A stretch of 64,000 nt of DNA from Desulfobacula sp. (GTDB lineage Bacteria; Desulfobacterota; Desulfobacteria; Desulfobacterales; Desulfobacteraceae), in NCBI RefSeq assembly GCF_030145145.1, contig NZ_JAQYWD010000022.1, positions 41,611 to 105,610 of the forward strand. The letters run 5' to 3'. The translations under genes and the position numbers were made by a program. Positions 43,345 to 52,361 of the stretch are shown piece by piece; the stretch's first letter is position 1, and the number at the start of each line of letters is the position of its first letter. The notes beneath the pieces were generated by a model. That model saw only the letters and a list, made by a program, of their open reading frames with translations. It ran no database searches and was not told the DNA's origin.

Positions 43345-44053
43345 TCTGAGCATTAAATTTGATAGAGTGAGCAAGAAATTTTCTAAAAGTGCAATCCAGC
43401 ATGGACTGCTACGGGATGATCTGGTAATGTTTTTCAAACGGAATAAAAATGTTGATTGTTTGAAAACGGATGAATTCTGGGCGCTTGATCAGATTTCATT
43501 TAAAATTCCAAAAGGATCAAGCATCGGCCTTTATGGTCCGAATGGTTCAGGCAAAAGCACTTTGCTTAAACTCATTGCCAATGTAATTTCTCCTACAACG
43601 GGAAAGATTACCATTAATGGGCGAATTGCACCTTTAATAGAATTAGGGGCAGGATTTCATCCTGATCTGAACGGGATTGAAAATATTTATATGAACGGGG
43701 CAATCCTGGGTATGACGATTGGTGAAATAAAATCAAAGATTGAACGGATCATTGAATATTCTGAGTTGAGTGATTTTATTTCAACACCGGTTAAAAAATA
43801 TTCATCAGGAATGAAACTACGTCTTGGATTTTCAATTGCCATCCATAGCGAGGCAGACATTTTCCTGTTTGATGAGATTCTTTCAGTGGGTGATGAGGCA
43901 TTTCAAGAAAAATCATTAAACTCTATCCAAAAACTGCTAAAAAACAAGAAAACTCTGTTCATCGTATCTCATAATAAAAAGAGGTTGACCGGTATGGCAG
44001 ATAAAATTTTGATACTGGAAAAAGGCAAGATAAAATGGAATATATTCGATTAA
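43334..44053 (+). CDS. wzt: Polysaccharide ABC exporter ATPase (Wzt), short form
   Basis: About 239 residues. Walker A GPNGSGKST, ELGAGFHPDLNGIENIYMNG (hallmark of Wzt/TagH), signature YSSGMKLRL, Walker B IFLFDEILSVGD, H-loop VSHN. It ends soon after the ATPase domain, so it lacks the C-terminal carbohydrate-binding domain that couples export to chain-end capping in longer Wzt proteins. ATG 43334 with AGG upstream is chosen over TTG 43328. Confidence 0.9.
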   Translation: MSSDLSIKFDRVSKKFSKSAIQHGLLRDDLVMFFKRNKNVDCLKTDEFWALDQISFKIPKGSSIGLYGPNGSGKSTLLKLIANVISPTTGKITINGRIAPLIELGAGFHPDLNGIENIYMNGAILGMTIGEIKSKIERIIEYSELSDFISTPVKKYSSGMKLRLGFSIAIHSEADIFLFDEILSVGDEAFQEKSLNSIQKLLKNKKTLFIVSHNKKRLTGMADKILILEKGKIKWNIFD

Positions 44054-44136
44054 ATTTTAGAAGGAATGTTTACACATTAGATATGAAAAATAACTTAATT
44101 TTTAACTATAATTAAAATGCTGGATTTGGTGGTTAA

Positions 44137-45540
44137 ATGAACGATCAACCGAAAATCGGAGTTGTAATCGTTACCTGGAATGATAAAAAAAATGTTATAT
44201 CTCTTCTGAAGTCCTTAAAAACGCTTGTATACAAAAACATTGAAGTTCATGTTGTTGACAATGCGTCAACCGATGACACAGTGGACGTTATCGGCCGGAA
44301 ATTCCCTGATGTCCATATTATTAAAAATCTTGTCAATCTGGGTGGAACAGGAGGGTTTAATACAGGCCTAAAATATGTGGGGAAAAAAAACTTTAAGTAT
44401 ATTTGGTTATTAGACAATGATGCACAAATTATGGACCAAACACTTTCAGAGTTGGTTAAGGTCTGTGAGGCTGATGAACAAATTGGCCTTGCCGGATGCA
44501 TTATTAAGGATGTTGATAACAAGGAAATGATAGTGGAAGCGGGTGGCTTGATCGAAAGATATCGTACAGGACTATCCCCTTTTTTAAAAAACCAAAAAAA
44601 GAATACCCTGGATGAGGTCATTGATGTCGATTATGTGGCAGTTTGTTCGGCCTTGGTCAATATTAGTGCTCTTAAAGAAGTCGGGCTCATGGACGGAAGA
44701 TATTTTTTGTTTTGGGATGACATGGAATGGGGGCTGGCATTTAAAAAGAAAAATTACCGGGTTGTCTGTTCTACTCGAGCAGTGGTGTGCCACCCAACTT
44801 TTTCCGAGAGAGATAGGGGAGATTTAACCTATTATTATTATGGTATTCGAAACCCATTCCTAGTTTATGCCTTGCACTTAAATGCACTTGAATGGTTTAT
44901 TAATACTTATTTTAGGTTGCGGTCTTTATTTAAAAATATATTTTTTAATTTGTTTACTGGTAAGAAAGCAAGAGCCAAATATATTACAAGGGGAATCAGC
45001 GATTTTATTATGAATCGATGGTATATTTGTAAATATAGATATTCTGATCCTGTCAGGCCCGAAAAATTGAAAAAAAAGGTCAAGGTGAGAAAATTAGAAG
45101 GAAAAATATTGGTGGTTTGTGGTAGAAACTACAAAGCTAATCGTCTGGTTATAGAACAGATAGCGGAAAACTGTCGGACGAAGATTCTTCTTCAGCCTGA
45201 CAGGAGACAATATTACAACCTTAAGGCTAAAACAGAATATTTGGATTTCGTTCATAATGACAATATACCCTTTTCGATAAAATTTTTACTGTTGCTGTTT
45301 CATGGTTTCAATGGAGTAGTGTATTTTGACACAAACCCATATGCATTTGTTGGAGGTTGTTCATATAAATACGAATCGGATACGGATATGCTTGTAAAAG
45401 AAAATGCATTTGTTTCATATTTATTCAAAATTATTACTGCTTCCGTATTGGGAGAGTTGATAAGTCTGTTATCAATGCCTTTTTTTATAGTGTTTTTTGT
45501 AAAATATAAATATTTTTCAAAAGAGAATATACGACGGTAA
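44137..45540 (+). CDS. GT2 glycosyltransferase (GlfT/rhamnosyltransferase-like) 1
   Basis: 467 residues. GT-A domain with VVIVTWNDKKNV, VVDNASTDDT, NLGGTGGFNTGLK, WLLDNDAQ (DxD) and FLFWDDMEWG, as in galactofuranosyl- and rhamnosyl-transferases of the GlfT/RfbF group. CHPTFSERDRGDL and YYYYGIRN follow. Residues from about 300 form a second domain unique to this pair (KILVVCGRNYKANR). With UDP-galactopyranose mutase in the locus, UDP-Galf is a likely donor. It is paralogous to 47576-48973. Confidence 0.82.
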   Translation: MNDQPKIGVVIVTWNDKKNVISLLKSLKTLVYKNIEVHVVDNASTDDTVDVIGRKFPDVHIIKNLVNLGGTGGFNTGLKYVGKKNFKYIWLLDNDAQIMDQTLSELVKVCEADEQIGLAGCIIKDVDNKEMIVEAGGLIERYRTGLSPFLKNQKKNTLDEVIDVDYVAVCSALVNISALKEVGLMDGRYFLFWDDMEWGLAFKKKNYRVVCSTRAVVCHPTFSERDRGDLTYYYYGIRNPFLVYALHLNALEWFINTYFRLRSLFKNIFFNLFTGKKARAKYITRGISDFIMNRWYICKYRYSDPVRPEKLKKKVKVRKLEGKILVVCGRNYKANRLVIEQIAENCRTKILLQPDRRQYYNLKAKTEYLDFVHNDNIPFSIKFLLLLFHGFNGVVYFDTNPYAFVGGCSYKYESDTDMLVKENAFVSYLFKIITASVLGELISLLSMPFFIVFFVKYKYFSKENIRR

Positions 45541-45627
45541 AAAATGCAAAAAAAAGGGCTGTTCAAGCTGGAAAATTGTGAGGCGATATGGGGATAATCG
45601 GTTTGAATTATTTAAAATGGTATCAAA

Positions 45628-46662
45628 ATGATTTTTAAAATATTGAAAGTAGTTCGAAGCATGTTTGTTGATCTAAGGTACCGCTTGCATTATTTACAGG
45701 CAAGAAATTATAGCGTTCTTTTTAATTGGGATCTGTCTGGAGTTTATGCCAATACAGATTGGTTGTGTAAGGAAACTCTAGCTGATTGTACAATTTTATT
45801 TGTTTTTGCTGGAAGAAAGGACCGGATGTCTGCCTCTATGGTTTATCTAAACCAACTACTTAAGCAAAAAAGCGTTGATTATATCCATATCTGGAATTTT
45901 TCAAGAAATATTTCTGATTTTAACTGGGTGAAATCTCTTAACGATCCAGAAAAAAAAATATATGTTTTTTCTCCAGTTAATTTTGGTAAATACACGCATT
46001 ATGCATACCGGTTGTATAAAACGGCATATAGTTTTTACACAAAAGACTGTTATCGAAAAATAAATTTCATTAAGTCAGATGATGATATGGTTTTTATTGA
46101 AACAGATAAGGAACTTTTTAAACAGTTTGTACATCAGATAAAATTAATCAATGAACCTCAATCCTCTCATTTTTTGGTGTCATCAAATGTAGTAAATAAT
46201 GGTGTTTGCGCGTATTATCAGCAAAAAGAATTCAAACTGATACCTCATGATATAGGTGACTGTTATTTTCCCTGCGATAACGATATCCCAGGATTTGCCA
46301 TGGAGGCCTATTGGGATGGGGGGGAAAAGTCTGAAAAATTGCATCATTATTTTTTAGCTAAGAGTAAAAATTTTATTAATATGGCCAGAGTCATTGATCC
46401 GGTAAATATAAAAATTGGGACGCGGGTCAGTATCAATTTTATTGGGTTTAAGCAGGACAGCATTAAAAAATTTCTTAAAAGCAGATGTCAGGATGACGAA
46501 AAATTTTTAACTGCAGAACTTTCTAATCAATTGAATAAACATGTTCAGATTTTTATGCCGTTGGTGTCATCCCATCTTTCTTATTTTACGCAGAGCCTGC
46601 AAAATGATGATGATTTAATTGTTAAGTATTTTAAGTGGATTGACAGCTGGGAAATGATCTAA
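45628..46662 (+). CDS. Putative glycosyltransferase with DDD motif
   Basis: 344 residues. KINFIKSDDDMVFIETDKELF at about 150-170 looks like the KxDDD motif of GT31/galactosyltransferase-type enzymes, preceded by an N-terminal Rossmann-like stretch (CTILFVFAGRKDRM, YIHIWNF, KIYVFSPVNFGKY). The C-terminal half contains VSSNVVNNGVCAYYQQK, with HDIGDCYFPCDND. No membrane helix is evident. The family is unfamiliar. It ends by a TAATG overlap at the sulfotransferase gene, so the pair are translated together. Confidence 0.6.
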   Translation: MIFKILKVVRSMFVDLRYRLHYLQARNYSVLFNWDLSGVYANTDWLCKETLADCTILFVFAGRKDRMSASMVYLNQLLKQKSVDYIHIWNFSRNISDFNWVKSLNDPEKKIYVFSPVNFGKYTHYAYRLYKTAYSFYTKDCYRKINFIKSDDDMVFIETDKELFKQFVHQIKLINEPQSSHFLVSSNVVNNGVCAYYQQKEFKLIPHDIGDCYFPCDNDIPGFAMEAYWDGGEKSEKLHHYFLAKSKNFINMARVIDPVNIKIGTRVSINFIGFKQDSIKKFLKSRCQDDEKFLTAELSNQLNKHVQIFMPLVSSHLSYFTQSLQNDDDLIVKYFKWIDSWEMI

Positions 46663-47573
46663 TGGCTAAGCGACCTGACTTTTTAATCGTTGGTGCACCA
46701 AAATGCGGGACAACTTCATTGTTTCGTTATTTAAAAAATCATCCACAAATTTTTTTGCCAGAAAAAAAGGAACCCAAATTTATTTCTTCCCAGTTTATAA
46801 AATTTCCAATGAACGGTCCTGGAGATACTCGTTTGGATGAAACTGTTCATGAGTTTTCTCAATACTCAGGCCTATTTTCTGAAGCAGATGATCATCAATT
46901 GTGTGGAGAGGCTAGTGCGGACACTCTTTATTATTATCATCAATCCATTCCGGTTATAAAAAAATATATTGGAAATCCCAAAATTATTATTTTATTAAGG
47001 AACCCGGTTGAAAGAGCGTTTTCTAGTTATTCGCACACTGTTAGGGATCATCGTGAAACAGCTGGTTTTGAGTTTGCACTATCAAACGAAAAAGTTAGAA
47101 TTAAAAATAATTTTGATTTGATGTGGCATCATGTGAAAGTCGGATGTTATTATTGTCAGGTCAAAGCTTTTCTGGATAATTTTGAACATGTGTTTGTCGG
47201 GTTGTTTGATGACTTAAAAAAGGATAGCCCGTCGTTTGTTCGCAATGTTTTTGACTTTTTAGAGATTGACAATCAATATTTACCTTCAAATCTGGATAGA
47301 GTATATCATCGCAGTTATGTTCCAAAATACCGGTTTATTAACCAATGGATTGTAAGGCCAAATAAATTGAAAAATGCAGCTAAACCATTGTTTAATATTT
47401 TTTTTACAAACGCCCAAATAGAAGGTATGATTAATTTTTTCAAAGATATGTCAGAAAAGAAAAGGAATATTGAATTTGATACACGTATTCGCCTAACTCG
47501 CTCGTTTAAAAAGGATATTCACCAATTGTCACAGCTAATCGGTAAAGATTTGGAACAATGGATTTATAAATAA
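46662..47573 (+). CDS. PAPS-dependent sulfotransferase
   Basis: 303 residues. 5'-phosphosulfate loop GAPKCGTTSLFRYL near the N-terminus and the 3'-phosphate segment LLRNPVERAFSSYSH are both clear, as is PEKKEPKFISSQ. It transfers sulfate from PAPS, probably to a sugar of the glycan made by neighbouring genes. A sulfate reducer has APS in quantity but needs an APS kinase for PAPS; none is in the window. It overlaps the previous gene by one base. Confidence 0.88.
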   Translation: MAKRPDFLIVGAPKCGTTSLFRYLKNHPQIFLPEKKEPKFISSQFIKFPMNGPGDTRLDETVHEFSQYSGLFSEADDHQLCGEASADTLYYYHQSIPVIKKYIGNPKIIILLRNPVERAFSSYSHTVRDHRETAGFEFALSNEKVRIKNNFDLMWHHVKVGCYYCQVKAFLDNFEHVFVGLFDDLKKDSPSFVRNVFDFLEIDNQYLPSNLDRVYHRSYVPKYRFINQWIVRPNKLKNAAKPLFNIFFTNAQIEGMINFFKDMSEKKRNIEFDTRIRLTRSFKKDIHQLSQLIGKDLEQWIYK

Positions 47574-47575
47574 AA

Positions 47576-48973
47576 ATGAATACTTCCGTGAGGACGGCTG
47601 CCCTTATCCTGAATTGGAATAAAAAGGAAACAGTTTTAAAGCTGCTGGCAGACATAAAAAATGTCAGTGACTGCCGGGCGGATATTTTTGTTGTTGACAA
47701 TGCATCAACGGATGGTTCTGCAAAAGCCATTCAGGAGGCATATCCCGATGTTACAATTTTGCATAATAAAAAAAATTTAGGCGGCACAGGTGGTTTTAAT
47801 TCCGGCCTGTTTCATATCATCCAGAAAGAACGATATGAATATATCTGGCTGTTGGATAATGATATCAGAGTTACAAACAACACCTTAAATGAACTTGAGA
47901 TGATTATGAATGCCGATGAAGGTATCGGTATTGCCGGATCAAGGATCCAGGACATCGATCAACCAGAGGTAACCGTTGAAACGGGTGCAAATGTTCGGTG
48001 GGATATGATGGGTGTGGTACCAGTCAACCGGAACTCTACTGAAAATTTAAATGGCATTATTGATGTGGATTATGTGGCGATCTGTTCCGCCTTGGTCAGA
48101 ATCAGTGCATTAAAAATAACCGGCCTGATGGATGATCGTTTTTTTTTATGCTGGGATGACATGGACTGGGGGCAGTATTTTATAAAAAATGGATACCGGG
48201 TTGTTGCTGTCTGCCAATCCATAGTCTTCCATGGCTCTTTTACTGAGCGGGATAGAGGGGATTTAAGCAATTATTATTATGGCATTCGAAATGCATTTTT
48301 GTTTTACTCAAAGCATGTGCCCGATAATAAACGAATCATACTTTTTTATAACAGTCTCAGGTTTTATCTCAAACTTTATTTTTTTTACAGGTTCCATGCG
48401 CATAGGTTAAAAGCGGGCCTTATTAAACAGGCAGTTCAAGATTTTTATTTTTCCAGATGGGGGAAAATACAAGAGTATTGTAATGGGAAGAAAAAAAGGT
48501 TTTCTGAAGACGAACATTTATACCTCTTGAATCCAGAAAAAATATTAATCCCCCTTATCGGAACAAGCTATCAAAACAGCATGAATTTATTAAGTGATAT
48601 TAAAATTAGATATCCTGGCGCATCTATGCATATTATCATTACCCGGGACAGAAAAAATTATTTTAAGGAGTATTCAAAAACTTTGATTGATAATAGAATG
48701 CTCAGTCGGGTCAGTTATTTGTTAGAGCAGTTGGCAAAGCTTCATAAGAAAAAATTTGATGTTGTGGCAGCAGCACTTCCAACACCGTTTATCTATGCAG
48801 CACCAAAAGTTATGTTTTATGATGAGCAAACCCGATTATTTTCTGTCATTCGATTAGGTCGCTTGAAATGTCACCGAATTATTGGTTCAAACCTGCTAGG
48901 AGAAATTTTTTCCATCTTGGTTTTCCCGTATATTTATTATCAAAGTCTGGTTTACAAGAGTGGGAAAAAGTGA
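47576..48973 (+). CDS. GT2 glycosyltransferase (GlfT/rhamnosyltransferase-like) 2
   Basis: 465 residues, paralogue of 44137-45540 in both domain layout and motifs: ALILNWNKKETVL, VVDNASTDGS, NLGGTGGFNSGLF, WLLDNDIR, FLCWDDMDWG, FTERDRGDL and YYYGIRNAF. The C-terminal domain (about 300-465) is similar in plan but much diverged. It starts two bases after the sulfotransferase stop, the last gene of the plus-strand run, which meets glf tail to tail. Confidence 0.82.
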   Translation: MNTSVRTAALILNWNKKETVLKLLADIKNVSDCRADIFVVDNASTDGSAKAIQEAYPDVTILHNKKNLGGTGGFNSGLFHIIQKERYEYIWLLDNDIRVTNNTLNELEMIMNADEGIGIAGSRIQDIDQPEVTVETGANVRWDMMGVVPVNRNSTENLNGIIDVDYVAICSALVRISALKITGLMDDRFFLCWDDMDWGQYFIKNGYRVVAVCQSIVFHGSFTERDRGDLSNYYYGIRNAFLFYSKHVPDNKRIILFYNSLRFYLKLYFFYRFHAHRLKAGLIKQAVQDFYFSRWGKIQEYCNGKKKRFSEDEHLYLLNPEKILIPLIGTSYQNSMNLLSDIKIRYPGASMHIIITRDRKNYFKEYSKTLIDNRMLSRVSYLLEQLAKLHKKKFDVVAAALPTPFIYAAPKVMFYDEQTRLFSVIRLGRLKCHRIIGSNLLGEIFSILVFPYIYYQSLVYKSGKK

Positions 48974-48982
48974 AGCCTTTTA

Positions 48983-50089
48983 TTAAAATGCATTTAATTC
49001 ATCCATGACCTGTTTGACACAGATATCCATGTTCAGGTACTGAAATTTGCCAAGCCTCCCCATGAACAAAGTGTCGGTCAATTGATGTGCAGCATCTTGA
49101 TATGCCTTATACCTACAGATGGATTCCGGTGTCAGTATAGGGTATGACGGTAAGGGTGACACTTGATCAGATCCTGAATCAGCCGGATATTCATAGCACA
49201 GGCTGGTTTTTGGATGCTTTTGCTGAGTCATGTGCTTGAATTCTGTTGCACGAGTGTACTCATGGTCGTTGGGATAATTGACAACCGCTACAGGCAGATA
49301 ATATTCCTGATCATAGGTTTTAAAATCAAAATGAATACCCCGGTATGGAAGAGCTCCGTTCTGGTAATTAAAAAACTCATCGATAGGCCCCGTGAAAATC
49401 AATGCTTTAAAATTTATAGTCTTTTGAATATCCTGAAAAGTCTTCCCGGTAATCAGTTTAATGTTCGGGTGATCGAGCATGCGTTTGAACATAGCTGTAT
49501 AACCATTTTCCGGTATCCCTTGATAGGGGTCTGTAAAAAATGTGTCATCCCGGTTGAAACGTATCGGGATTCGTGCCGTAATTTCAGGTGCTAGTTGCCT
49601 GGCATCCATTCCCCATTGTTTGCGAGTATAATTTTTAAAAAATTTGTTATAAATAGTTTTTCCCATGCGTGAAATAACCATGTCTTCAGCATTTTCTATT
49701 TTAAGCAAATCAATTTTTTCTTTTTCCAGGTAAGAAATTACGTCATTCCGGGTAAAGGTTTTGTTGAATAGTTGTTCAAACGTATTGATATTGATAGGAA
49801 AAGAAATGTGTTTTTTATCAACAAAAGCTTTAACATGATGAATATAATCTATCCAGTTTGTGAATTGGGACAGGTAGTCCCAGACACTTTTATGCTGGGT
49901 ATGAAAAATATGCGGGCCGTATAAGTGTATTAACAGACCGTCTTTGTTAATACAATCATAACAGTTGCCGCCAATATGGGTTCGTTTTTCATCGATCAAA
50001 ACACGTAAGTTTTTTTCCCTTGCCAGGATACTGGCAGCCGTTATGCCGGTGATACCAGCACCTATAATTAGGACATCAAATGATTTCAA
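48983..50089 (-). CDS. glf: UDP-galactopyranose mutase
   Basis: 368 residues. Flavoenzyme converting UDP-galactopyranose to UDP-galactofuranose. FAD motif LIIGAGITGITAASIL, then DEKRTHIGGNCYD, LIHLYGPHIFHT and NYTRKQWGMDA. RIPIRFNRDDTFFTDPYQGIP has the substrate-binding arginine and the C-terminal FMGRLGKFQYLNMD completes the fold. It overlaps the next upstream gene by ATGA. It supplies Galf to the GT2 enzymes in this locus. Confidence 0.96.
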   Translation of the reverse strand: MKSFDVLIIGAGITGITAASILAREKNLRVLIDEKRTHIGGNCYDCINKDGLLIHLYGPHIFHTQHKSVWDYLSQFTNWIDYIHHVKAFVDKKHISFPININTFEQLFNKTFTRNDVISYLEKEKIDLLKIENAEDMVISRMGKTIYNKFFKNYTRKQWGMDARQLAPEITARIPIRFNRDDTFFTDPYQGIPENGYTAMFKRMLDHPNIKLITGKTFQDIQKTINFKALIFTGPIDEFFNYQNGALPYRGIHFDFKTYDQEYYLPVAVVNYPNDHEYTRATEFKHMTQQKHPKTSLCYEYPADSGSDQVSPLPSYPILTPESICRYKAYQDAAHQLTDTLFMGRLGKFQYLNMDICVKQVMDELNAF

Positions 50090-50970
50090 TGATAGATCAC
50101 CCTTGTTTTTTTATTAAATAATTTAAAGATAAACCCTTTGAAAAAACCCAAAGCAAACCGTGCCATAAATTTGTGTTTTAAAACGGGTGAGAAATAAAGC
50201 GGCAGCCATCGGATGCCGTTGATGAACAACAACCATTTTATTATCAAACTATATTTTGATGATGCAAAAGATGCACCAACTGCATATCCTTTTGCGGTGT
50301 CAGTATATACCAGAGGTGGGTGGTAGTATATCAAATCTTTTGCCTTAATTGCTTTTTTGCCGGTTGCAATGAACCGGATGGCCAGTTCAACATCTTCCTG
50401 ACCCACAAAATTTGAATCAAAACCATTGAGTGCCTCAAGACACTTTTTACGATATGCCATGCAGCGGTTGGTGAAAAAAAACGGATCGTGAAAAAAATAT
50501 TGGCCCTTTATAAGGGCAAAAGAGGCCTGTCCCTTTGGCATGATTCCATCAATAGATGGGTCTTGATCAAATTTGCAGCAAAGTGTTTTTAAAAATTTTG
50601 TGTCACCAATGACGGTATCATCATCGAGAAATAAAATGATTTCACCCCGGGCTTTTGAAAGGCCGAAGTTGCGCATAAAACCCATTTTCCCCCATCCGTG
50701 ATCCGGTGCATAGTACTCGATGTTCAAGTCAGAGAATTTGCCTGACAGGGCATCACCCTGAATTGAACCGCCCCGGTCTTCAACTATAACGACCTGGAAA
50801 CTGTTTTTGGGGAAACACTGGGAATTGAGGTTATGAAGAATCGTCTCCATCAGGTCATATCGTTTATAAAATATGAATACACAGCTCAAGGCCACCTGAT
50901 TTTTTTTGAAATCAAAAAGATCTCCTTTTGGTGGCTTTTTTAGTATTGATTTTAGAATGGTGTCACGCAT
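50086..50970 (-). CDS. GT2 family glycosyltransferase 3
   Basis: About 294 residues from ATG 50970 (MRDTILKSILKK), overlapping the GT9 stop; the frame extends further but inside GT9. CVFIFYKRYDLMETIL, VVIVEDRGG, FLDDDTVIGD (DxD) and VGQEDVELAIRF (the ED acceptor motif) mark a GT-A enzyme, with a hydrophobic C-terminal end (WLLFINGIRWLPLYF) that may attach to the membrane. It is unlike the two larger GT2 paralogues. Donor and acceptor unknown. Confidence 0.8.
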   Translation of the reverse strand: MRDTILKSILKKPPKGDLFDFKKNQVALSCVFIFYKRYDLMETILHNLNSQCFPKNSFQVVIVEDRGGSIQGDALSGKFSDLNIEYYAPDHGWGKMGFMRNFGLSKARGEIILFLDDDTVIGDTKFLKTLCCKFDQDPSIDGIMPKGQASFALIKGQYFFHDPFFFTNRCMAYRKKCLEALNGFDSNFVGQEDVELAIRFIATGKKAIKAKDLIYYHPPLVYTDTAKGYAVGASFASSKYSLIIKWLLFINGIRWLPLYFSPVLKHKFMARFALGFFKGFIFKLFNKKTRVIYH

Positions 50971-52051
50971 AATTTTGTGCTCTTTTAAACAATTGGCTGA
51001 TTCCTTCGGTGATATCCAATGGTGTAATTTGAAGCAGGCATGCTCTGGCATTCGGGCAGGGCAGTGTGGTGCCGAAAAGAGTGCATGGGCTGCACGAAAT
51101 ATTTTTATTAATGACAATATGCTTTTTCTCTTTTGGGGCCCATTTTTTAGCGATACCGGGTCCAAAAAGACTTATGGTGGGAATATTACAGATGACACCA
51201 AGATGAAGAATCCCTGAATCTGTACTGATTAAAAACTGCGTTTTTTTAAATAATTGCACGGTCTGAGCGATAGAAAGTCTACCGCAAAAATTTAAAAGTG
51301 GCTTTTTGCATTTATTTGTAATGTTTTTACATTGTTTGATTTCTGTTTGTCCGCCAATGAGCACTGGAGTATAATTATTTTCTTGAAGCCAGTCAATTGT
51401 TTGAGCCCATCGTTTTTCAGGCCATAGCCGTTCTTTAATGCTTGCACCTGTAAAAAGGCATACAAGTTTGTTCTCCAAGTCATGTATCTTTCCAGGAACA
51501 GGTTCGGTTTTAAAATAATCGGTGTGAAATTTAAAGGGTGTTTTAAAATCAGCCACACAAGAAAAAAGACGCCAGAACATTTTTGCTTCATACATGTCCT
51601 GATGATAATCCACAGATCGAGTATAGCTTTTTTCCCGGCCATTTGTTTTGAATCCGACTTTGATCTTTGTCTTAAACAATCGAGTAATGATAGCAGATAA
51701 AAAGTGGAACTGTTCCGTATCAATGACTACAGTGTAAGGCTTGAGCAAGACAAAAAATAGAGACAAAGGATTGTGGTAGGAGTAGATATTGTTTACAAAT
51801 GCCAAGTTTTTAAAAATATTGGCATTCCTGGGTTCACACAATATGTCCAAGCTTATTTCGCTCTGGATGAAAAGCTCTTTGAGCGCTGGTAACAACAGCA
51901 AGGCATCACCCATACCTCCCGGTCGGATGACCAGAACTCTTCCCTTGATTGGAAGGTTTATTTTTTTCTGAGGTTGTTGAGGCAACACCTTTAATAAAAA
52001 AGGGCCGATTAACTGGTCAACTTTTTTGATCAAAAAGATCGTTTTTTCCAT
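50963..52051 (-). CDS. GT9 glycosyltransferase (heptosyltransferase-like)
   Basis: 362 residues. RVLVIRPGGMGDALLLLPAL, VCLFTGASIKERLWPEKRW (acceptor/ADP region), the LISTDSGILHLG nucleotide motif and LFGPG are typical of the WaaF/WaaC family. The C-terminus carries CSPC and two further cysteines. It would add heptose or a related sugar to LPS core or another glycan. It is first of three minus-strand genes GT9-GT2-glf. A dead wzm fragment lies directly upstream, and a dead GT9 lies before the live wzm. Confidence 0.85.
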   Translation of the reverse strand: MEKTIFLIKKVDQLIGPFLLKVLPQQPQKKINLPIKGRVLVIRPGGMGDALLLLPALKELFIQSEISLDILCEPRNANIFKNLAFVNNIYSYHNPLSLFFVLLKPYTVVIDTEQFHFLSAIITRLFKTKIKVGFKTNGREKSYTRSVDYHQDMYEAKMFWRLFSCVADFKTPFKFHTDYFKTEPVPGKIHDLENKLVCLFTGASIKERLWPEKRWAQTIDWLQENNYTPVLIGGQTEIKQCKNITNKCKKPLLNFCGRLSIAQTVQLFKKTQFLISTDSGILHLGVICNIPTISLFGPGIAKKWAPKEKKHIVINKNISCSPCTLFGTTLPCPNARACLLQITPLDITEGISQLFKRAQNYA

Positions 52052-52154
52052 ATTTCATAAATCACTATGGTTAAAAATAATAAGAAAATCAAAAAGGTCA
52101 GCATGGGTTGCCAGTCAGATCAACGGGTTTTGATGGGGTCTGAGCTAGGTCGTC

Positions 52155-52303
52155 TAAAAACACGAAAACAAAGAGGAACATCATAGTTAACGGTTGAATC
52201 CGTGCCGCCCATAAAACACCGATGACGGCAGCTTGTAACGGATTAACAGTCCCCGCCAGATAAGGATGAAAAACAACTCCTTATAGCGATATAATCGATT
52301 CAC
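52155..52303 (-). pseudogene. Relic of a second wzm gene (N-terminal ~50 codons)
   Basis: From GTG 52303 the frame reads NRLYRYKELFFILIWRGLL then IRYK, and after a frameshift QAAVIGVLWAARIQPLTMMF and LFVFVF. The intact Wzm reads RLYKYKDLFYILIWRELL, IRYKQTAIGVLWALIQP and MMLLFVLVF. The rest of the gene is missing. The remainder of 52052-52361 shows nothing else. Confidence 0.82.
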
Positions 52304-52361
52304 TATTTGGGTAAAAACAAAAAGCAATTTCTGCTCACCTTATTTCATCTGCGGTCCTAAA

